A program made the translations under genes and the position numbers. A stretch of DNA of 64,000 nt from Ryuthela nishihirai. Its lineage: Eukaryota > Arthropoda > Arachnida > Araneae > Heptathelidae. The stretch spans positions 39,680,901 through 39,744,900 of the forward strand of contig JAWZYU010000034.1 of the NCBI GenBank assembly GCA_038380435.1. The letters run 5' to 3'. Of this stretch, positions 10,701 to 22,700 are shown one piece after another; within the stretch, counting starts at the first letter, position 1, and every line of letters begins with the position of its first letter. The notes beneath the pieces were generated by a model, which saw only the letters and a list, made by a program, of their open reading frames with translations, was not told the DNA's origin and searched no databases.

Positions 10701-13700
10701 GAGTTTTGCGGAGATAAATCTCAATGCTGACCCAGCTGGGACTCGAACCTGGGAACTACAGATTACGAGCCTGGCGCGCTACCGACTGAGCCCCCCCCCC
10801 CGCCCCCCAAAGGCTCAATAGATTGGGGGAGGGGACCCACTGGAAGAGCTGTTGGGAGACAGATGGTAGCCTCCCGTCAAGGCCATCCAGCGTGTTCTTT
10901 AACGTGCACAGGGTATGGCTCTCCCGCACACGGGGCCACGGCTTAACGTCCCATCTGACGGACGGTGGCCGTTTCAAGCCCATCGGTGTCCCCTACTGAC
11001 CGTGGGCAGGGCGGGGAGTTTTGCGGAGATAAATCTTAACGCTGATCCACCTGGGACTCGAACCTGGGAACTACAGATTACGAGCCTGGCGCGCTACCGA
11101 CTGAGCCCCCCCACCCCCCAAAGGCTCACAAGATTGGGGGAGGGGACCCACTGGAAGAGCTGTTGGGAGACAGATGGTAGCCTCCCGTCAAGGCCATCCA
11201 GCGTGTTCTTTAACGTGCACAGGGTATGGCTCTCCCGCACACGGGGCCACGGCTTAACGTCCCATCCGACGGACGGTGGCCTTTTCAAGCCCATCGGTGT
11301 CCCCTACTGACCGTGGGCAGGGCGGGGAAACTTTGCGGAGAGTAGTCACGCATGGGCATGAGATTTACCCCCTTACACCCAGGGGGGTGAGGGAGTCAAT
11401 GCAACTTTTTCATTTTGAGAGATAACGAAAAATTCTGTTTATGTTGTATATAATAAAGTATTGCTTTTTTGCATTTTCTTAATCATCCATCAATTGCCAT
11501 TTCCATGTCAGAGAAGGCAAAGGTTGAAAATAGAAAACTTCAATGAAGCCCTCCAAATGTGAAAAAGGTGGGAAAACGTTAAAAATTAAGCGAACAGTAT
11601 TGGATTGGATTGTTTTACCTCTGAGCGGCACTTTTTTTGCACACCATGGGCTAAATGGCCAGGCCACAAGGACCCCGAAGGCTCAGAGAAGGTTGGGGGA
11701 GGGGACCCACTGGAACAGATGTTGGGAGACAGATGGTAGCCTCCCGTCAAGGCCATCCAGCGTGTTCTTTAACGTTGGGTTGTTTTACCTCTGAGCGGCA
11801 CTTTTTTGAACACCATGGGCTAAATGGCCAGGCCACATGGACCCCGAAGGCTCAGAGAAGGTTGGGGGTGGGGACCCACTGGAACAGATGTTGGGAGACA
11901 GATGGTAGCCTCCCGTCAAGGCCATCCAGCGTGTTCTTTAACGTTGGGTTGTTTTACCTCTGAGCGGCACTTTTTTGAACACCATGGGCTAAATGGCCAG
12001 GCCACATGGACCCAGAAGGCTCAGAGAAGGTTGGGGGTGGGGACCCACTGGAACAGATGTTGGGAGACAGATGGTAGCCTCCCGTCAAGGCCATCCAGCG
12101 TGTTCTTTAACGTTGGGTTGTTTTACCTCTGAGCGGCACTTTTTTGAAAACCATGGGCTAAATGGCCAGGTCACATGGACCCCGAAGGCTCAGAGAAGGT
12201 TGGGGGAGGGGACCCACTGGAACAGATGTTGGGAGACATATGGTAGCCTCCCGTCAAGGCCATCCAGCGTGTTCTTTAACGTTGGGTTGTTTTACCTCTG
12301 AGCGGCACTTTTTTGCACACCATGGGCTAAATGGCCAGGCCACAAGGACCCCGAAGGCTCAGAGAAGGTTGGGGGAGGGGACCCACTGGAACAGATGTTG
12401 GGAGACAGATGGTAGCCTCCCGTCAAGGCCATCCAACGTGTTCTTTAACGTTGGGTTGTTTTACCTCTGAGCGGCACTTTTTTGAACACCATGGGCTAAA
12501 TGGCCAGGTCACATGGACCCCGAAGGCTCAGAGAAGGTTGGGGGAGGGGACCCACTGGAACAGATGTTGGGAGACAGATGGTAGCCTCCCTTCAAGGCCA
12601 TCCAGCGTGTTCTTTAACGTGCACAGGGTATGGCTCTCCCGCACACGGGGCCACGGCTTTTAGCGAACAGTGCAAATGAACTCTTTATTTTTGAAATTTA
12701 AAATTTGGGTGGTAGGGTATGAAGGTCAAGGAGTTGCACTGGTAGTGATTATTTGCACTCATACCGCCCCCTGTCGGAGGGGGTATGATAATAATTATAG
12801 TTTTCGTATAAATAACTTTGTAATCTGTTTCATTTGTTAAAAAAAGAGATTTCTCTGAAGTGATGTTTCATTTGTTAAAAAAAGAGATTTCTCTGAAGTG
12901 ATGTTTCATTTGTTAAAAAAAGATTTCTCTGAAGTGATGTTTCATTTGTTAAAAAAAGAGATTTCTCTGAAGTGATGTTTCATTTGTTAAAAAAAGAGAT
13001 TTCTCTGAAGTGATGTTTCATTTGTTAAAAAAGAGATTTCTCTGAAGTGATGTTTCATTTGTTAAAAAAAGAGATTTCTCTGAAGTGATGTTTCATTTGT
13101 TAAAAAAAAAGAGATTTCTCTGAAGTGATGTTTTATTTGTAAAAAAAAAAGAGATTTCTCTGAAGTGATGTTTCATTTGTTAAAAAAAAGAGATTTCTCT
13201 GAAGTGATGTTTCATTTGTTAAAAAAAAAGAGATTTCTCTGAAGTGATGTTTCAGTTTTTTTTTTCTTCAGGTACGAAATTGTAGACGTAACCGATGAAT
13301 TGACTAATCTGACTAAAAAACTGGAATCTCAAGAGATATTTTGTAATTTAAATGATTTTGGAAGGTATTTGTCTACGCACGTATCTGAAGCACTGAAGGA
13401 TTTTTTCTATCTTGTAGACCAGGTAATGTTGTCATGTTTTCTAACAAAACAATAAGGAATATTATTATTATAGCTTCCTGTGTTTTCTATATGATAATAA
13501 CTCTTCAACTTTTTCGAAGAAGATAATACCATTGATTTTGAAATGTACCAATTTAAAAGATAAGAAGTATCAGTCCATCTTGAAAAAACTTCAAAAGACT
13601 ATAATAATTTGGAAAATGTGCAAACCATTTTTCATAGGAGAACTTAATATTCACGTTGGTGTGGGGCGGGGGTGGCTCAGTCGGTAGCGCGCCAGGCTCG

Positions 13701-16700
13701 TAATTTGTAGTTCCCAGGTTCGAGTCCCAGCTGGGTCAGCGTTGATATTTATCTCCGCAAAATTCCCCGCCCTGCCCACGGTCAGTAGGGGACACCGATG
13801 GGCTTGGAAATACCGCCGTCCGTCGGATGGGACGTTAAGCCGTGGCCCCGTGTGCGGGAGAGCCATACCCTGTGCACATTAAACCCTGTGCACATTAAAG
13901 TTTATGTGCACCCTGTGCACATAAACTAATACATAAAACATCCAGCGTGTTCTTTAATAACATCCAGCGTGTTATTCCATCGTAACACATAAAACATCCA
14001 TCGTAACACATAAACATCCATCGTAACACATAAAACATCCAGCGTGTTCTTTAATGTGCACCCTGTGCACATTAAAGAACACGCTGGATGGCCTTGACGG
14101 GAGGCTACCATCTGTCTCCCAACATCTGTTCCATCTACCTTCTCTGAGCCTTCGGTCTATCCCCCAACCTTTCTCATCTATCCCCCAACTTCTCTGAGCC
14201 TTCGGGGTCCATGTGACCTGGCCATTTAGCCCATGGTGTGCAAAAAAGTGCCGCTCAGAGGTAAAACAACAACCCAACACGTTGCTGTAGTCACAACATA
14301 TACATCAATTGACGAGATGTTTATGTCTTTCAGCAGTAATATCTCTATCAAATAACGCGATATTCATGTCTTTCAGCCGTAACTTTAAACGCAAATCCTG
14401 TGATGTTCATATCCAGCGGAAAATTAGCATTAAATGACGCGTTGTTCGCATCCTCGAACTGCAATATTAAATGACGCAATGTTTGCATCCTCGAACAGCA
14501 GCATTGAATGAATGCGATGTTCACTTCTTCGAGCAGCGGCATTAAATGAACGCGATGTTCACATCCTCGAACTGCAATATTAAATGACGCGATGTTTGCA
14601 TTCTCGAACAGCATCACTGAATGAACTTCTTCGAGCAGCAGCATTAAATGAACGCGATGTTCACATCCTCGAGCAGCAGCATTAAATGAACGCGATGTTC
14701 ACATCCTCGAGCAGCAGCATTAAATGAACGCGATGTTCACATCCTCGAGCAGCAGCATTAAATGACGCGATGTTCACATACTCGAGCTGCAGCCTTAAAT
14801 GAGACGATTTTCACATCCTCGAGCTGCAGCCTTAAATGAGGCGATGTTCACATCCTCGAGCCGCAGCATTAAATGACGCGTGTTCACATCCTCGAGCTGC
14901 AACATTCGTATTAAATGACTCAACGTTCACATCCTTGAGTCGTAACATTTTCACCAAATGACGAACACTTCCTGGAGCTGCAATATTTGTATCGGATGAT
15001 GGTGACACGTTCTCTAACCGAAACATTTGCATTAAATGATGCAATATTCACGTTCATTAGCTGCAATATTTAGATCAAATAGAGTGACGTTCATGTTACG
15101 ACACTTGTAAATAAAAAAAACTTTTCCAAAGTTCACTGGAAAAGAGTGAAAGATTTTCCCATGTTTAGTGTTCGTATAGAACAACCTTTTTTAAGTTAAC
15201 GCCCCCTTTTGCCAAGTATAACACATTCTAACGCCTCGTGGTGTCAAATATTACACTCTAACTCCCTCTTTGTTTTTGCCAAGTATGACATTCTAACGCA
15301 CCCTTTTGCCATGTACTACAATATAACGCTCCACTTTTTTCCCCCTATAGCTATGACATTCTAACGCCCCATTTGCCAAGTATTACATTCTAAAGGTTTT
15401 TGTCAAGTATTAAATTTTAACACCCTTTCACTAAGTGTTACTTTTAAATGACTTCTTCGGGGAAATCAGAATGTTTTATTGTATAAAACTAGTTGAAAAC
15501 TAGATGGTGATAAAGTTCTCCCTCAGTGATTTCATCAGTTAAACGCCCCACATATTTTTAAAACATCTCTGTTGGGAATCAGAAGGTATTTCTAACGAAG
15601 TTTAACGTGGCCTGTGTTGGTTACATTAGAGGGAAGGTGTGCAGAGGCTTGCCTTAAACGAAAAATACGTAAAGGGTCCCCCCGATTGCCGATGTCCCAG
15701 GCTTTGCATCACCCATCCTGACTCTGCGGTAAACTCTATTGTTCTATGCAGTGTGTACTTTTGAATTGATTTCTGGTGTTCTTCGTAATTTAGAACAGTT
15801 TTCCTCATATCTTAATTGTAAAGTTTTAATACTTTACAATTAAGTAATATAATAACAACTTTACTTAACTTTACACATTAATTTTTTACATTAATAAGTA
15901 TTTATACTTAACTTTACAATTAAGTTAATAATATTTACTGTTTAAAATGAAGTTTTAAAATAATATGAAATGTTTTTAACAGGAAGGAAAAGGTAAGATT
16001 GACATCCGAATCTACAATGCTGGATTGTGGCTTTTAAAGTCAAGCCTCGGTGAATGGGAAAGGCTTGAAAATGCATTCCAGGTAATTTTCTTAGTTAATT
16101 TAATAATTATCAACTTAAAATAGAACGATATTGAGTGAAATTTTGCTAACATGGGTAAAAGAAAATCAAGATGGTATTTTATACATATACGCTACCAGAG
16201 GTGAATAAACTTTTACTGCTGGCAAGCTACTTCAAGAGTTCTGACAAACTTTTGCAGAAGACGTCGCAAACTATGGCCACACTTTTAATGCATGTAGAAC
16301 AGAAGTTTGGAGTCGTGATTGGCTTGGACTCAGTCATAACTTAAATATCCAATTCTGCTGATAATTGTGAGGGAAAAAAGCAAATAATTTCTTTTGATTT
16401 TAATCAATCTTTAGTAATTAAATTAAACGCAATGCAGCCTTTGCTTATTTTTTCAAGCATTCTATTATTAATGAAACTTCATTATCATCTATATTTGCTA
16501 CAAAACGTAGTTAAATAAATCGAACCACTGAACAGAAATTTATTCAATATCACATTTACACATTTAAAAATCCTGTTTAAGATTAAACGGGTTATAAATT
16601 CTCTTATTTCTGGGCACAATGGCGGGACCAACGATATAGAATGCATAGAGTGAGCAACCGCTGTGTTACAGCGCCCCCAATCCGAAGCACCTTAGTATTG

Positions 16701-19700
16701 TGTTTACATGCCTTAATAAACAAAGGAGTCCCTATTTTCATTAAATTGTAGTATCAAACAAAATATTTACTTTCAAAAAAGTCTGGAAATAACGCTATTT
16801 TTTAACTGATATTTTTTTTTATTAAATACAATATTTTAATAGACTATTAAAGGTTCAACTACATGACTGATTGGATTTTATCCAAAGACCGAAAACTTAA
16901 CGTAATTTTCAAAAAAACAAAACATTTAACTACTTAGGCTTAGTGCGTTAACACCTATACTTAAAATTACGGCGGCCATGTAAAGAGTGGGCAAAATGTC
17001 GTTCAAATTGATTCAACTTTTGGAACCGGTTGTTCACTCTATCTACTTTACCTCGTTGGGCGGGACGGATAGAATCGTTTTACTAGTTGGATGCCAGATT
17101 AGCAACACTGATAATATCTGTGAGCATATTTAACAGAATTTTTCATTACTACTTTTGGCTTATGGACGTAAAAGGACGTGAATTTCAATAACGCAACTGT
17201 CATCCTAGGAAAATTTACAACTTAAGCCATTTCCAAGTAGCTCTTCATATATAATTAGGCAAAGGATAGTTCGATAGAAGTAAGGTTAGAAATTTGAAAT
17301 ATCAATTTGTTTGAGCAAAGACGAAAACGTTTTCATGTACCTTTTCAACTAATATAAAACTTTCTATGCTACATGAAAATATTTATTTTGAGTACACCTA
17401 TCCCTCGATTTACACGGTACTCAGTTCACACAATTTTGGCTTTGCACGGTCAAAAAATGCAACCAGTTTCGATTTGCACGGTACTGACTGAGACGTACAT
17501 AGAAAGAAAATCTCAGTCATTACCGTGTAAATCGAAACTGGTTGCATTTTTTGACCGTGCAAAGCCAAAATTGTGTGAACTGAGTAACGTGTAAATCGAG
17601 GAATAGGTGTATTTGCAAATGTCAATTTTTATACAACACAGCTGTATATTGACTACTCTATGTATCAGTGATAATTCCATTAATAACAATGTCGGTTTCG
17701 GAACATCGATAACTCTCAAAATTCGTGAGGCGAATAGAGCCGAATTATTAATATTTGTCGATCCAATTCGTACAACTCTTATTTTCCGTCTAGAAATCTA
17801 AATTTAAATGTGTTATTAATTATTAATAGTATTAAAGTGTTGTAAAATTAAATCAAAGTTATTTATAAATATTTTAAATAATGATATTTGTTGAAAATGC
17901 TAATTATATTCTTACAAAATAATGGAAGACTATTACTGATCTTTAAATACAATTTTAAAAATGTTCTTGAAATATTGTTTTCATTAATGTTACTAAGATA
18001 TTCAATTTTTTTGTAATAGTCTTAAAGTACCCAGTTTTCTGTAATATTACTGAAATGCATCTTCAGTAAAGTCAATGTACGATTGTTGCAAGAGGGAGGG
18101 ATGCGCAGCTGAAGATGCGCACAAATTTTCAGGAACTTAGAATGTTTCAAGCTTCTTTTCTAGATCAGTGGCCATGTACAGTCGCTTAAAAAAACTATCC
18201 GAACACCATGGTTGATTAGAGAATTCAGAAAAAATATCTGGCAACGATTTTTTTGAAATTAGTGATCTGGCAACCTTCGTGTCACGTGACACGAAGGTTG
18301 CCAGGTCACTAATTTCTAAAAAAATCGTTGCCGGATATTTTTTTCTGAATTCTGTAAGACACGAATGTTGCCAGATCACTAATTTCTAAAAAAATCGTTG
18401 CCGATATTTTTTCTGAATTCTGTAATCAACCATAGTGTTCGGATATTTTTTTGAGCGACTGTATTATTAAAGTGCCGAGAGACAGGAAACATTATATTAG
18501 TAAGAATACAATTTAAAAGAAAAAGGATAAAAATATAATATTCTACAGCTGATTAACTTTTTAAAAATTGGAATTTTCTTTGAAATTAATACTAAATTTG
18601 TTTAGTGAATTTTCTTCGGGTAGGCCTCTTAGTCTTATAGTTTCCCTGAAAACTACTCTATTGATATTATCATGGCGTACTATTATAAATTAAAAGAAGC
18701 AAAGTTGCCGCGAGTTATGGAATATAAAATCTTTGTTAACGTTTTACTTGCTGCCAAAGACAGCAATAAAATTTTGAAATGTGGCCAGCAGCGACTATAA
18801 ATTCTTCAATTTCAAAAAAAAAAATGAAACATCTAAAATTTTAATTGTCAAAACCTATTGAAATTTCAAACGATGTCATGCATGATATTTCTACAGTATA
18901 CAGGGTGAATCTGAAAAAGTGGGCAAAACTTTACGGGGTGCTAGAACGCAGCTATACGAGCAATATTCGTCATAGAATGCATGTTCGGAACGCAAACGGC
19001 GAGCCGCTAGGTGGCGTTGGAAATGGTATAAAAGGGTCGGTCCTCGTACCCAACGGCATTTCTACCGTGAATTGCCGAGAGGATGGCTGGTTATACTAAC
19101 TATACTAGCTCTTTTGAGCAATTTCTTTGAGCATGTACCTCAATTACATTCCTGTTAATAAAATGTTTTCTGAAGTATCTCCTCTCCTTCTTGTGTTCAT
19201 TCTTTAAATGTGACAGTGGAAAACTACCTTTTAACTTCTCACCGCTTGCGTTCCGACCATACATTCTATGACGAATATTGCTCGTATAGCTGCGTTCTAC
19301 CACCTCGTAAAGTTTTGCCCACTTTTTCAGATTCACCCTGTATATTAAGAACTATTGTTAAATATGGTGGTGTTGTTGTTTTTATCTAACAATAACAATT
19401 TTGTTTTCACCTAAGGTATTCAGCAAAGAGACCAGAATAGACTTAAATCAGTTTGCTGCTATTGCACTCTTGTGGCGTGGAATACCAATCACTATAGCTA
19501 GAGACATTTTCCAGTTGCTAACTTTTACCTCAAAAGAAAAAGAATTTGTCTCTTTCAGTAAGTAGAAGTTTAAGTCAGTATTTATTAAATAAATTATTCA
19601 CACTTGCTAGCAATTCCTCACCCTCCCCATGGTCAGTAGGGGACATCGGTGGGCTTGCAAAAGGCTGCCGCCCGTCGGATAGGACGTTAAGCCGTGGTCC

Positions 19701-22700
19701 CGTGTGCGGGAGAGACATACACTGTGCACGTTAAAGAACACGCTGGATGGCCTTGACGGGAGGCTACTATCTGTCTCCCAACAGCTGTTCCAGTTGGTTC
19801 CCTCCCCCAACCTTCTCTGAGCCTTCGGGGTCCGTGTGACCTTGCCATTTAGCCCATGGTGTACGAAAAAGTGCCGCTCAGAGGTAAAACAACCAACCCA
19901 ATCACACTTGCTAATGCCTTTATATATCTAAAACTTGAATTAAAGGGGCGGGGGTGGCTCAGTCGGTAGCGCGCCAGGCTCGTAATCTGCAGTTTCCAGG
20001 TTCGAGTCCCAGTTGGGTCAGCGTTGAGACTTATCTCCGCAAAACTCCCCGCCCAGCCCACAGTCAGTAGGGGACACCGATGGGCTTGGAAAGGTCGCCG
20101 TCCGTCGGATGGGACGTTAAGCCGTGGCCCCTTGTGCGGGAGAGCCATACCATGTGCACGTTAAAAAACACGCTGGATGGCCTTGACGGGAGGCTACCAT
20201 CTGTCTCCCAACAGCTGTTCCAGTGGGTCCCCTCCCCCAACCTTCTCTGAGCCTTCGGGGTCCTTGTGACCTGGCCACTTAGACCATGGTGTGCAAAAAA
20301 GTGCCGCTCAGAGGTAAAACAATCCAACCTGAATTAAACGAAACAAAAAGTAAAATTTACAAGCTATAATTTAATATAATAGCATTAATTCATTCCTTGA
20401 AGGTGGCCCCCAATAGACTCTCAGATATCTGCCTTCCGAACAACATCTAAATGATACATGTTGACATTAACACTTGGAAGTTCTCTTACTGAACACACGC
20501 AATAGAGGCATGCTCCACTCGATTTACTGTTAGAGGTGGCTGTCTTTTTTAACATATTTGAAACCTTCCTAATTTCCAAAATATTTGACTTACCGATTTC
20601 AAATTTCGCACATGGATTCATCACATATTGCATTAAAAAATCGAGTACTTATCTTAAATAGAACTTGATTTCAAGCCTCAGATCACTTTTTTTTTTTTGC
20701 ATTTTAATATTTTGCCATTTCATATTTTAACACTTTTTGAGCCCCCTTGTAACTTCCCATATTCTTGATCGCCCAATCAAAAATTTTCGTGTGAGTTTTT
20801 CCAGTGAAACCCATACAGCCTTAAAAAATTAAGTCCTTAACAAACACAGGTTGAAAACATTTCTTTTTTCCATTTGATTGTGTGTGGAAAGGAAGGGGGG
20901 GGGGTGGACGGTCAAGCGAACTGCATTTCAATGGGAAGTTTGCTAATATGGAATATCTTTCTATTCATTTTATGTGTGGATGTCCATTTTTAATTTGCTG
21001 AAACTAGGAACTTTAAGCCATTTCACTAGCCATTGAAATGTATCTCCTGTGAACCGATCACTCGTTGCTGTCTCAGGTCCCTTGTTTTCGAGAATATTAT
21101 ACTCTTCTAGTACTCTTCACCCCCATGGGGCAGGGGTGGCTCAGTCGGTAGCGTGCCAAGCTCGTAATCTGTAGTTCCCAGATTCGAGTCCCAGCTGGGT
21201 CAGCATTGAGATTATATCCGCAAAATTCCCCGCCTTGCCCACGGTCAGTAGGGGACATGGATGGGCTCGGAAAGGCCGCAGCCGGTCGGATGGGACGTTA
21301 AGCAGTGGTCCCGTGTGCGGGAGAGCCATACCCTGTGCACGTTAGAGAACACGCTAGATGGCCTTGATGGGAGGCTACCATCTGTCTCCCAACAGCTGTT
21401 CCAGTGGTTCCCCTCCCCCAACATTCTCTGAGCCTTTGGGGTCCTTGTGACCTGGCTTATAGAATCTTATAATTTGCTAGGCCTTTTATATAGAATCTCA
21501 TGTGTAACTCACAGAATATTATGTTTTGCGAGGTCCTCCCCTCTCTTTTTTATTTTTCAGAAACTTCAGTTTTAAATACAGCCTTTTACCTTTTATGCAT
21601 TCTTCTTATCAAATTATTCAACTATGTATTAGGTTTCTGAGAGCCCCTTTTCCCAGAATCTTAATCTTAATCTTAATTTTCCTTAATCTTGCCAGTTCCC
21701 CTTTGTCCTCCTTAAGTCCTGGGTCAATATATTTGAACTAATCAATTTCAATTTAAGCGCACATTTATAACTTTAGTAGAAAACTCTGTTTATTCAAAAT
21801 ACAGTGGACCCCCGATATAACGGGCATGTCGGGCGGGAAACAACACCCGCGTTATAAGGTGAACCGCGTTATACCGAGCGGCGCGGTGGCGACACAATAA
21901 ATTTCACACTGTAAGCTTTTCTTTTACTCATCATGCATACAATAATTAAACACTATTCAAAATACGTGCAGGAACTCAATACATACACAATTACTCAATA
22001 CGCAGTAACAATAAAATGCGATACTCACTAACGCCGCACGGACCTGTATAAACATGTTTGAACTTATCGCGAACATCGCCCGCGCTATAACCGAGTGCGC
22101 GGTTTAGCGAGCAGCGCTATAACGAAGGTCCACTGTATATGATAATTTCTTGTGCAAAAAATTTAATAATATTAAAATCTGGAAGGAGCTTGAGGCTCCG
22201 TTTTGCATATATAGGGACCGAATTATATTTTGCAGCCTGATGAAAGTTTGTGAGTAGTCTTTTGGTCATCTCACTACTAGATCTGGATGATTATCAACGA
22301 CAGTAATCAAAATAGAAATATGTAGTTTGGTTCAATGTCACCATTCAGTTAAATCACTTGTCATTCAATTTGCATTTATATCCCTGAGCCAAAAAATATT
22401 AATCACTGCAGAACACTTCATAATGTAAGTACCGTAAAATTTAGATTTATAAAAACAAAAATTTAAAATGATCTTTATTTCAATTTTAATTCAAAGATAT
22501 ATATTTCATAATTAGATATTGTGATTAAGTTGTGAAGGAAACTAATGGAAGAAATATTTATCTTTTCAGGCAAATTCAAAACATTTGCAATCCGGTATGC
22601 TCATCTAGAAGAAGATATTAAACGCTTCGAAAAGAAACAACAGAATGGTTCCGTGTTTTCCTGTCGTTTGCCCCTAAACAATAAAAATTCAAAATTATCG

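Noticed and set aside
11655..12470. Series of 102-codon proteins at 169-bp spacing
   Set aside because: They are translations of SINE tail modules; the same peptide appears wherever the SINE occurs, in either orientation.
14348..14644. 98-codon minus-strand ORF
   Set aside because: Arises from the 38-bp minisatellite; peptide repeats follow the DNA repeat.
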